Source: Myroides phaeus
GTDB taxonomy: Bacteria; Bacteroidota; Bacteroidia; Flavobacteriales; Flavobacteriaceae
DNA length: 64,000 nt
Assembly (NCBI RefSeq): GCF_009799805.1
Contig: NZ_CP047050.1
Location: 2,866,001-2,930,000 of the forward strand
Direction of reading: 5' to 3'
Shown: positions 1-10,100 of the stretch, piece by piece
Layout: each line of letters starts with the position of its first letter
How positions within the stretch are numbered: the first letter of the stretch is position 1
The notes under the pieces: model-generated
Told to the model about the DNA's origin: nothing
The model's database searches: none
What the model saw: the letters and a program-made list of their open reading frames with translations, nothing else
Program-made: the position numbers and the translations under genes

Positions 1-368
1 TTTAAATGAATCATTGTAGCAGTCCAATTACCATAGTTTTTCGGGCTATCAATCTTCTCTTCCGTTTTCTCGTGAAAGTAGTCTAAAAAGGTTCTTTTGC
101 CTTTGGTGGTATTCTTTAGTTCAAAGCGACCTTGATAAAACTCAGCTTCTCTAATAGCTAAGATTTGCTTGGCAAGTGCCATTGTTTCTTTATTCTCTTT
201 TCTTTCACCAGCATTCTTAGGTTCGCTATGTAAAAAGAGTTTTAAGTTTTCGTAATCTCTAACGGTTTTGCGTTTGCCATTAGGTTGTTGTATTGTGCCT
301 TTATAGTATTCTATAGATAGGTTAATCTTACCACTGGGTAATAAGCGTTCTCTTAGTGTGATTTTCAT
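1..368 (-). CDS. Tyrosine recombinase (integrase), N-terminal part only
   Basis: About 122 residues are visible, starting MKITLRERLLPSGKINLSIE at 368 and running open off the left edge. The content (ITLRER, then a beta-rich arm-type DNA-binding region, PNGKRKTVRDYE, then a lysine-rich helix region) is that of the N-terminal arm-binding and start of the SAM-like core-binding domain of Bacteroidota mobile-element integrases. The catalytic domain lies outside the window, so its R-H-R-Y residues cannot be checked. It is read in the same direction as mnmE and starts 150 bp past the mnmE stop, the position expected for an element integrated at the mnmE 3' end. Family assignment is from residue pattern only. 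Confidence 0.75.
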   Translation of the reverse strand, partial: MKITLRERLLPSGKINLSIEYYKGTIQQPNGKRKTVRDYENLKLFLHSEPKNAGERKENKETMALAKQILAIREAEFYQGRFELKNTTKGKRTFLDYFHEKTEEKIDSPKNYGNWTATMIHL

Positions 369-517
369 TATGTGATGCAATTTGCTACATATCTAAAATA
401 TGTGATGATTTTGTTGCAACGAATATACTAAGAAAAGAACATAAAAGAAAAGACTATCAGTGTTAATTTACTGATAGTCAATTAAAAGAAAGTATATCTT
501 AACAAGAGAAAGGTGAT

Positions 518-1909
518 TTATTTACCGATACAGAAGTTAGCAAATATGTTTCCAAGTAGCTCATCGTTAGTCACTTGTCCTGTAATCTCTCCAAAGAAAT
601 AAAGGGCTTGGCGAATATCTATTGCCATTAAGTCAGCAGATAAATTCGTTTGTAATCCCCATTTTACTTTCTCGATTTCTTCCAATGCTTTAAGCAATGA
701 ATCGTAGTGGCGCGTATTGGTAACAATCGTTTCATTATTACGCAATGCACCTGTATTCACAAACCCTAAAAGTGCTTGCTTCAACTCCTCTACTCCTTCG
801 TTTGCCTTAGCTGACATCAACATCAAATTCTCAATATTCTCATTGTAAAGCCCAATTTGTTCGTCTGTCAATAAGTCTTTCTTATTACACACAACTAACA
901 ACGGTTTTAGAGGGTACTTGTTTTTCAACTTCTCTAATTCCACTTTAATACTGTCTAACGACTCTGTATTCAGCTTAGCTCCATCAATCAAATAAATCAC
1001 TACCTGAGCAGCTTCTATCTTCTCAAATGTCTTTTGAATTCCGATGCTCTCTACAACGTCTTTCGTTTCACGGATTCCCGCTGTATCAATAAAACGGAAA
1101 CCTATTCCGTCTATCACTAATTCGTCTTCAATTGTATCACGCGTAGTTCCTGCAATGTCTGAAACAATTGCGCGTTCTTCGTTTAACAAAGCGTTTAACA
1201 ACGTTGATTTACCTACGTTTGGCTCCCCTACAATTGCTACTGGAATACCGTTTTTAATAACGTTCCCCACAGCAAATGAATCAATCAAGCGTTTTAATAC
1301 AAACTCAATACGGTTAATCAATTCCTTAAACTGCGTACGATCTGCAAACTCCACATCTTCCTCTGAAAAGTCAAGTTCTAACTCGATCAACGAAGCAAAG
1401 TTTAACAACTGCTCTCTCAATAAGGCGATTTCACTTGAAAAACCACCACGCATTTGTTGCATAGCGATTTGGTGACTTGCCTCGTTGTCTGATGCGATCA
1501 AATCTGCTACAGCTTCTGCTTGTGATAAGTCTAACTTTCCGTTTAAGAAAGCACGCATAGTAAACTCTCCTGCTTGTGCCATTTTAGCGCCTTTTCGCAA
1601 GCACAGTTGAATGATCTGCTGTTGAATGAACGTTGAACCGTGACAAGAAATTTCAACCGTATTTTCACCTGTATATGAGTTTGGTCCCTTAAACAACGAA
1701 ACCAACACTTGGTCCAATACACGATCACCATCCACTATATGTCCTAAGTGAAGGGTATGCGTTTTTTGTGTGGTCAAGTCTTTATTTTTAATCGAGCGAA
1801 AAATGCCGTTTACCAAGGTAATAGCGTCTTTTCCCGATACACGTATAATGGCGATTGCACCAGCTCCTGAAGGCGTTGCTAAAGCAACAATCGTATCTTG
1901 TAATATCAT
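518..1909 (-). CDS. mnmE: tRNA modification GTPase MnmE (TrmE)
   Basis: This is the GTPase that, with MnmG, installs the 5-carboxymethylaminomethyl group on U34 of certain tRNAs. At 463 residues it has the normal family length. The N-terminal tetrahydrofolate-binding domain (TIVALATPSGAGAIAIIRVS) is followed by a helical domain with an embedded G domain: G1 GEPNVGKS near residue 228, G2/G3 region AGTTRD and DTAG, and G4 NKKD. It ends in CIGK, carrying the conserved C-terminal cysteine. A Bacteroidota -7 element lies upstream. The 3' end adjoins an integrase; mnmE/trmE 3' ends are known insertion targets (for example SGI1 in Salmonella). Confidence 0.97.
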   Translation of the reverse strand: MILQDTIVALATPSGAGAIAIIRVSGKDAITLVNGIFRSIKNKDLTTQKTHTLHLGHIVDGDRVLDQVLVSLFKGPNSYTGENTVEISCHGSTFIQQQIIQLCLRKGAKMAQAGEFTMRAFLNGKLDLSQAEAVADLIASDNEASHQIAMQQMRGGFSSEIALLREQLLNFASLIELELDFSEEDVEFADRTQFKELINRIEFVLKRLIDSFAVGNVIKNGIPVAIVGEPNVGKSTLLNALLNEERAIVSDIAGTTRDTIEDELVIDGIGFRFIDTAGIRETKDVVESIGIQKTFEKIEAAQVVIYLIDGAKLNTESLDSIKVELEKLKNKYPLKPLLVVCNKKDLLTDEQIGLYNENIENLMLMSAKANEGVEELKQALLGFVNTGALRNNETIVTNTRHYDSLLKALEEIEKVKWGLQTNLSADLMAIDIRQALYFFGEITGQVTNDELLGNIFANFCIGK

Positions 1910-1929
1910 ATATATTCGAAATTATAGCG

Positions 1930-1937
1930 CAAAGATA
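1930..1937 (-). promoter_or_regulatory. Probable -7 element of mnmE; rest of 1910-2395 empty
   Basis: On the minus strand this reads TATCTTTG, matching the Bacteroidota -7 consensus TAnnTTTG, 20 bp before the mnmE start. I see no TTG at the usual spacing. The remainder of the 486-bp divergent gap up to the stress-protein gene is AT-rich, with no convincing gene or RNA; a weak -7-like TACCTTTA lies at 2364-2371 on the plus strand. Confidence 0.5.
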
Positions 1938-2395
1938 ATATTTATTCATCCAAATGGAATTATTCGGCTTTGACTTAGACCGAAAAGTTTGTATTTCGAC
2001 GTTTTCTTGCTTTATCTCTCCATTTATATGCACTATTTATCACTGAATGCCTTGACTTAATGCCTCAGCATTTACAGCCATTTTCTTAATAAAAACACGG
2101 CTATACTGCAAAAAAACGTCAGATCTTCTTTAATACCCAAAATAGCATTAGTACACTTATTATCAATTAATTAAACTATTCTTATTCTGCGAATAATCAC
2201 AACAATAGTTCATTTAATTTAGTATTTGACACCTCTTAATTTATCATAAAACCATAGAGATATTCGTAAGTATATTGCGTATCCTTTTGCATTGTATTCG
2301 AGCATTTTAAATACTTTACGAGTTTTTAAGCAAAAAATACTATCATAAAATAAAGTTTATCCTTACCTTTATACAAAACATAACAATCACGTACT

Positions 2396-3229
2396 ATGAA
2401 AAAAATATTATTTCCAACGGACTTCTCTGAAACAGCAAACAACGCGTTAATTTATGCATTGAGAATGGCTGAGAATCAAAATGCAACACTTTTTGTTCTT
2501 CACGCTTATGAAATGCCTGTAATTTCTGCTACTGCTAATCCAGTTATGGTTCAGGATGTATATAAAACAATCGAATTGAGCAACTTTGAAAACTTTAAAG
2601 ATCAAGTGCCTCAAATTAGAGATATTGCTAAAAAACACAACCTTGACCACGTTCCAATGCACTTCATTTTAGAAGAAGGTTTCTTAAACACTATCTTGAA
2701 AAAACGTGTAAAAGAAGAAGATATTGATCTTGTGGTTATGGGAACTAATGGTAACTCTGGATTGGACAAAAAATTATTAGGTTCTAATACAGCTAATGCT
2801 ATTGGTACTTTAGACGTGCCTGTATTGAGTATTCCTCACGATGCTATTTTTGACGGAATCAACTCTATTGCATTCACTACATTGTTTACTGCTCAAGATA
2901 AAGTAACACTTGAAAAAATATTAAAAATCGCTAAAGGTTTTGATGCTACAGTTAAATGTGTTCACGTAGCTACGGCTAAAGACAGAGTTGAAGCAAGTAT
3001 TATCGAAAGCTGGAAAGCTAACTATAAAGATGAAAACATTAAGTTTTACATCGTAGATAGTAATGACGTTGAAAAATCAGTATTCGAATTCTTAGATACT
3101 GAAAATATTGACTTATTAGTATCTGTAAAAAGAAACAGAAGCTTCTTTGAAAAATTATTTACAAGTAGTATGACTAAGAAATTAAGTTACCATAACTACG
3201 TACCTGTATTAGCTTTTCACGAAGAATAG
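2396..3229 (+). CDS. Universal stress protein, two-domain UspA family
   Basis: This is a cytoplasmic stress protein of 277 residues made of two tandem Usp (Rossmann-like) domains. The first begins MKKILFPTDFSETANNAL and contains a full nucleotide-binding motif near residues 117-134, GTNGNSGLDKKLLGSNT, matching G-2x-G-9x-G-S. The second domain (roughly 160-277) ends VKRNRSFFEKLF...VPVLAFHEE and lacks this motif, so only the first half is expected to bind ATP. Such arrangements are common in Flavobacteria. The gene is monocistronic, with a strong terminator after it. The exact stress role cannot be read from sequence. Confidence 0.93.
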   Translation: MKKILFPTDFSETANNALIYALRMAENQNATLFVLHAYEMPVISATANPVMVQDVYKTIELSNFENFKDQVPQIRDIAKKHNLDHVPMHFILEEGFLNTILKKRVKEEDIDLVVMGTNGNSGLDKKLLGSNTANAIGTLDVPVLSIPHDAIFDGINSIAFTTLFTAQDKVTLEKILKIAKGFDATVKCVHVATAKDRVEASIIESWKANYKDENIKFYIVDSNDVEKSVFEFLDTENIDLLVSVKRNRSFFEKLFTSSMTKKLSYHNYVPVLAFHEE

Positions 3230-3252
3230 TACTTTAACATATGTTAACAAGG

Positions 3253-3283
3253 AAGTCGCAATAGTTTATTGCGACTTTTTTTG
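3253..3283 (+). terminator. Rho-independent terminator after the stress-protein gene
   Basis: A perfect 11-bp stem (AAGTCGCAATA with TATTGCGACTT), a 3-nt loop and a T run follow 23 bp after the stop codon. Confidence 0.93.
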
Positions 3284-3369
3284 TCTTTATCTGTGTTTTT
3301 ATATATTTTTCTCAACATATTGCGTTTGAAATGAAAAAATTTGTACTTTGTGCACTATATAAATAATAC

Positions 3370-3900
3370 ATGTCCCTTATGAAAAGCTATTTTATCCACA
3401 TTCTATTTTTTACATTATTTGTAGGTAGTTATAGTTATGCTCAAAAGCTTGAAATTTACACCAATGATGACAAAGAAGAATATCTTGGGTGCCTAAACTG
3501 TGATGCTAAAGACTCTAAATCCATTTGGAATAATATGGGTGCTTATGGTAATCTATACAACAAAAAATCCATCTGGAATAAGTATGGAGTTTATGGTGAT
3601 AACACAAGTAATTTATCTCCTTGGAATCCACACGCTGAGAAACCACCTATTATTAAAAAAGATGGTAAAAAATACGGCTACTTTACACTGAACAAATTTG
3701 TAGGACAACGTGTTGAAATTAGCTTAACAAAGATGTTATACGACTATTATATGGACATTAGAGAAGATGTTACAAAATGGTCTAAAAATGCAAGTGAAAT
3801 TACAACAAATGAAGCTGCTCTTAAATTAGCTAATGAAGCTACAAAGAGATCTACTAATGACGATATAAAAAAGAAGATACAATCAACTTCTAAACAATAA
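3370..3900 (+). CDS. Secreted protein of unknown function with YG-rich repeats
   Basis: This 176-residue protein starts with a signal peptide (MKSYFIHILFFTLFVGSYSYAQ); the true start may be the second ATG at 3379. The mature part has EYLGCLNC followed by repeats of the type SIWNxYGxYG and a GYFTLN segment. I recall similar small secreted proteins with SIWN/YG repeats in many bacteria, none with a known function. The C-terminal 60 residues are helical and charged. A TACTTTG promoter-like element lies at 3344. It is flanked by terminators on both sides, so it is transcribed alone. Confidence 0.75.
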   Translation: MSLMKSYFIHILFFTLFVGSYSYAQKLEIYTNDDKEEYLGCLNCDAKDSKSIWNNMGAYGNLYNKKSIWNKYGVYGDNTSNLSPWNPHAEKPPIIKKDGKKYGYFTLNKFVGQRVEISLTKMLYDYYMDIREDVTKWSKNASEITTNEAALKLANEATKRSTNDDIKKKIQSTSKQ

Positions 3901-3902
3901 AC

Positions 3903-3935
3903 AAAAGCGAGTACAATTCCTGTACTCGCTTTTTT
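3903..3935 (+). terminator. Rho-independent terminator
   Basis: Stem AAAAGCGAGTACA pairing with TGTACTCGCTTTT, 5-nt loop, followed by T residues, directly after the preceding stop codon. Confidence 0.92.
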
Positions 3936-4136
3936 ATTTAATACTATTCTAAGAATTTCAAATATTAAACGTAGAAATAAGTACAAAATCAAACTATAAG
4001 TAGAGCTATCTATATAAACTATAATATTTTAGTAACACTGAAATTAGAAATAGAATTAGTTTATAAAACTACATTCACACTATTCTTCTCATTTAAAGTA
4101 TTTGAGATAAAAAATGTTGAATTAATTCTATTTATT

Positions 4137-7100
4137 ATGCCTAAGTCTTATTTACATTATTACTTTTTTGTAATACTTATTTTATTATCAAGCTTTAAAT
4201 GTTTTGCTATTGAAAATACAACGTCAATACTTAACAATGACTCTATTACTTCTCCTCACAAAATTAACATTTCAAAAATCAGATATCTCAACCTCTCAAC
4301 AACTTACAATGGAAGACCTAAAATAATTAGTGCTTATGATGTTCCAAATGGTGTTACACTTTCATATAGTCCTAATAGCAACGTAGAAGCTGGAACTTAT
4401 GATATTACAGTCACTATATTTTACAAAAATAAAATTATAGATGTACAATTACTAACTCAAGTAATTAAGAAAAGGACTTATGATGATCAAGTTCGACTAA
4501 GAAAGCCACGTATTGCTTATACAGGCAAAGAAATATTTCTTGAAGTGATGGGCCCCATTCCTCCAAATACTGAGATAGTCTATTTCAACGAAAAGCATAC
4601 TAATGTTGGAGTGTACTTTGTACACGCTTTTATGTTTAATAAAAATTATAAATCAACAGTATTTTCTAATTATTTAGAAATTCTAAAAATTCCTATTGAT
4701 CGCCAAAAAATAATTTTTAATTCATTACAAACTCCCTATGACGGTACAGTAAAAAAAATTGAACTAAAAAGCACTTTACCCTCTGAAATTCAAATTTTTC
4801 AAATTAATAACGCGCATACCGAAGTTGGTACTTATAAAGTCAAAGCTTATTTATATGGAGGTAGGAATTATATATCAACTATAGTAGAAAGAACTTTACA
4901 AATCACAGGTAAACCTACTTCTACTATTCCAACTACTCCAACTACTCCAACTATTCCTGATACAAGTAAGTTAGAATTTAAAGCACAAGAATTTATTTTT
5001 GTACCTAATGATCCACAGCCTATAAAAAAAATAGAAATTACAGGAGAATTACCTAAAGATGTTACTGTAGAATATATCAATAATGAACTTCAATATCCAG
5101 GAAGTATTAATCCATTAGCTATAATTAAATACAAAGATGAAATTATAGATATAAAAGAAACTACTTTAAAAATAGAATCAATAAAACTTCCAGAAATCAC
5201 ATTTCCTAATGAAACCTTTGAATATAAATTTGATAGTATAACTAAAAAAAGTACACCATACTCTCTTCCAATGATTGATAACTTACCAGAGACTGTCCAA
5301 GTAGATTTTATAAAAAACTCACAAAGTGAAGTAGGTGAATATTCAGTTGGAATGCATGCATCTGGACCTGGATATGCAGCAATTAACAATTCTATAAACT
5401 ATGAAGCTTCTAATTTAACAATCAAAAAAGCTAAGCTTCCGCCTATTGTTTTTAGAAACAAAGACTTTTTTTATGATGGTGAACCTAAATCTATTTCTAT
5501 TGATACAGTTAATCTTCCTGCAGGTGCTTTTGTAACCTACCTGGGAAATGACCAAACTGAAATCGGTAATCATATAGTAAAAGCCTTTATTAACGGAGGT
5601 AACAATCATCTCAGTCAAATAATTTCTGCTACAATGTCTATTAAATTTAAAGAAGGAAGTGCTCCTTCTTTAAAAGAAGTTGCTTTCGAAGATTTAGTAG
5701 TAAAATACAATGGAGCTCCTTTTTCTCTATATGCTACAAATATTCCGGATAATATTACTGTAGATTACAATATTACAAATGTAACTGATATAGGTGTATA
5801 CAATATCATAGCTACTTTTTACTTTGAAAATAAAATAATTGACACGAAAAAAGCAACTTTAACCATAACTAAAGGTGAAATAGATTACGTAACATTTGAT
5901 AATACTTCTTTTGTTTATGATGGAACTCCTAAAATATTGGTTATAAATGGTGATTTACCAGAAGGTACTTCCGTTTCTTATTCTCGCAACGTTATCACAG
6001 ATGTTAGTAGTATATCAATAACTGCTTATATCAACGGTGGAAAAAACTATAAAAATAAAGAGCTGAGAGCTAAGTTAACTATTACAAAAGCAGAACTGCC
6101 TCATTTCAAATTTGACTCTGCATCTTACGTTTTTGATGGTACATCAAAATCAATAGTTATAGAAGGTGATTTACCCAACTACATTAGTGTATCATATAAA
6201 AACAATAAACACACTAATGCTGGAAATCATACGGCTATAGCAAATATAAATGGAGGCAGAAACTATTTTGATAAAGAATTGAAAGCTACATTACAAATAA
6301 CTAAAGCAGATATAACTATAGTCAATTTTAACGATGCTTCTTTTGTCTATGATGGAAAACCTAAATCGTTAAAAATAAATGATGTTTTACCTGAAGGGAT
6401 TTCAATAATTTATTCATATAATAACCAAATTAATGTTGGTACTTACCAAGTTTTTGCACTTTGCAACGGTAACAACAACTACAACCTATTTGAAGTCAAA
6501 GCTATATTGACAATTACTAAAGCTGAACTATCTAATTTGACGTTTAACAGTGCTTCATTTGTTTATGACGGAAAACCTAAATCATTAATTTTGAATAATA
6601 AATTACCAAAGGGAACAACGGTAGAATATTTAAACAATAAGCAAACGGCACCTGGTACCTACGAGGTTATAGCTAAGATTGATGGAGGTAAAAACTATAA
6701 TAGTACAGAATTAAAAGCTACATTAACAATCAATAAAGCTGAACTTCCTAATTTAACGTTTGACAATGCTTCCTTTACTTATGATGGAACTCCTAAATCA
6801 TTGGTAATTAATGATAATCTACCTGATGGAGTTACTATTACTTACTCAAATAATAAACATATAGACGCTGGTGATTATGAAGTTATAGCCCATATTAATG
6901 GTGGAGATAAGTACAACAACACAGAACTTAAAGCTATGCTAACTATCAATAAAACGAAACTACCTATTATCAAATTGGATGCAGCATCTTTCGTTTATGA
7001 CGGAACACCTAAAGCACTTATAATTAATGACATATTACCAGAAGGAGTTACTGTTTCTTATTCAAATAATATGCAAATCAATGTTGGTGAATATAAGGTT

Positions 7101-10100
7101 ATAGCTCATATTAATGGAGGTAAAAATTACGAAAATACTGAACTGACAGCTATGTTAACAATTGAGAAAGCTGAACTGAGTTTAACGTATGACAATGCAA
7201 CTTTTGTTTATGATGGCACACATAAAACATTGATAATTAACGACATTTTACCAGAAGGTATTAAAGTTACTTATTCTAACAACAAACATATCAACTCAGG
7301 TAACTATGAAGCTATAGCTACAGTTAATGGTGGAATTAATTACAACAATATTGAACTCAAAGCACACTTGGTTATCACTAAAGCAGAACTTTCTAATTTG
7401 ACATTTGACAATGCTACTTTTGTTTATGACAGATTACCTAAATCGCTAACTTTAAAAGGTAATCTACTTGATGATATTATAGTTACTTATTCGAATAACA
7501 AACAAACTAACACTGGTGTTTACAAAGTTACAGCTATGATTAATGGAGGCAGAAATTACAACAGTAAGGAACTAAATGCCATCTTAACTATCATTAAAGC
7601 AGAACTACCTCAAGTAGTATTTAATAGCGCTTCTTATACTTATGATGGAACACAAAAATCATTAATACTAAAAGGCAATATTCCTGAGGAAACAACGGTT
7701 AAATATATCAATAACAGACATACCGATGTTGGTGTTTATGAAGCTTCAGCTATAATTAATGGTGGTAAGAATTACTATGATAGTGAACTTAAATCCCTGT
7801 TAGTTATCACTAAAAATGAACTTCCTAAGCTTACGTTTAACGATGCTTCTTATATTTATGACAGTACTCCGAAATCGCTAATACTAAAAGAGAACCTTCC
7901 TGAAGGGGTAACTGTTACTTATTCAAATAACAAGTATACTGACGTTGGTGTTTATGAGGTTACAGCTCTAATCAATGGAGGGAAGAATTACAACGATACG
8001 CAATTGAAAGCTAATCTAACAATCAATAAAGCCAAACTTCCTAAGCTTACGTTTGACAATGCAACTTATACATACGATGGAAATCCGAAATCGTTAATAC
8101 TAACGGGAAATATTCCTGAAGGGGTTACTGTTACTTATTCAAATAACAAGTATACTGACGTTGGTGTTTATGAGGTTACAGCTACAATTAATGGAGGGAA
8201 GAATTACAATAACTCGCAATTGAAAGCTAATCTAACAATCACTAAAGCAGGACTTCCTAAGCTTACATTTGACAATGCAACTTATACATACGATGGAACT
8301 CCGAAATCGTTAATACTAACGGGAAATATTCCTGAAGGGGTTACTGTTACTTATTCAAATAACAAGTATACTGACGTTGGTGTTTATGAGGTTACAGCTA
8401 CAATTAATGGAGGGAAGAATTACAATAACTTGCAATTGAAAGCTACTCTGACAATCACTAAAGCAGATATTGCGTGTTTAATCTTTAATGACGCAACATT
8501 TATCTATGATGGTACTCCTAAATCAGCTTTTATCCAAGGCGAACTACCAAATGGAATAGACGTTAAATACATTAATAACAACCAAACTAACGCAGGGGAC
8601 TATGAAATAATAGCATCTATAAATGGAGGGAATAACTTTAATAACCTTCAATTAAAGGCAACATTATCTATTACTAAAGCGCAATTATCAACTATAAACT
8701 TCGAAGATTCTTCATTTGTTTATAATAGTGAACCTAAATCATTATTTATAAATAGTATTTTACCAAAAGGAGTTACTGTAACTTACACTAACAACTCACA
8801 AATTAATGCTGGTACTTATGTAATTACAGCTCAAATTGATGGTGGTAAAAACTACATCAATAAGAAACTGAAAGCTATGCTAACTATTACTAAAGCAACT
8901 TTGTCAAATGTAGTCTTATCAGATGCATTATTTACTTATGATGGTATACCAAAGTCTTTAATTATTACAGGCAAGGTTCCAAAAGACGCTACGGTTATAT
9001 ATTCCAACAATACACAAACAAACGTAGGTTCTTACATCGTAACTGCTTACCTTATTGGTGGCAACAACTATAATGATTTAAAACTTAAAGGTAAGTTAAT
9101 AATTACCAAAGCAGAATTGCCAAATATAATACTTGAAAATGATACGCATACATATGACGGTACTACTAAATCATTGGCTATAAAAGGTTATTTACCTGAA
9201 GGGACAACAGTTAGTTATACTAATAATTCACACGCTAACGCTGGTAGTTATGAGGTTACAGCTCAAATAAACGGTAGTAAAAATTATTCTAATAAAGAAT
9301 TGAAAGCTACATTGAAAATCAACAAAGCAGAATTACCTAATATAATACTTGAAAATGGTACGCATACATATGACGGTACTACTAAATCATTGGCTATAAA
9401 AGGTTATTTACCTGAAGGGACAACAGTTACTTATACTAATAATTCACACGTTAACGCTGGTAGTTATGACGTTACAGCTCAAATAAACGGTGGTAAAAAT
9501 TATTCTAATAAAGAATTGAAAGCTACGTTGACCATTACAAAAGGAGATATTGCTTGTCTAATTTTTAATGATGTAACATATACTTATGATGGTACACCTA
9601 AGTCAGCAGTTATCAATGGGGATTTACCTGATGTAATACGTGTTGACTATAGCAATAATAAACAAACTGAAGTTGGTAGCTATGAAATAATAGCAACTGT
9701 AAATGGAGGTCTTAACTTTAATAGTTATAAATTGAAAGCAACATTATCTATCATAAAAGCAACATTACCAACTATAAAGTTTGAAGATGCGTCCTTTGTT
9801 TATGATGGTACTCCAAAATCATTAACCTTAAAAAGTAGTCTACCTAAAGGAGTTACTGTTTCATACACTAATAATGCACAAATTAACCCAGGTGCTTATA
9901 TTATTACAGCACACATTGATGGGAGGAAAAATTACAATAATGCTGAACTAAAAGCAGTTCTAACTATTACAGAAAAACAAGCTACTATTCCATCTATAAA
10001 AGATGTTGTTTTTGAAGATAAAACAGTTACATATAATGGAAATGCTCATTCGATACAAGTACTTAACTTGCCCAAAGATGTGATAGTAAGCTTTGATAAT

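Noticed and set aside
1044..1475. 143-codon plus-strand frame inside mnmE
   Set aside because: Fully antisense to a well-conserved gene with no motif of its own.
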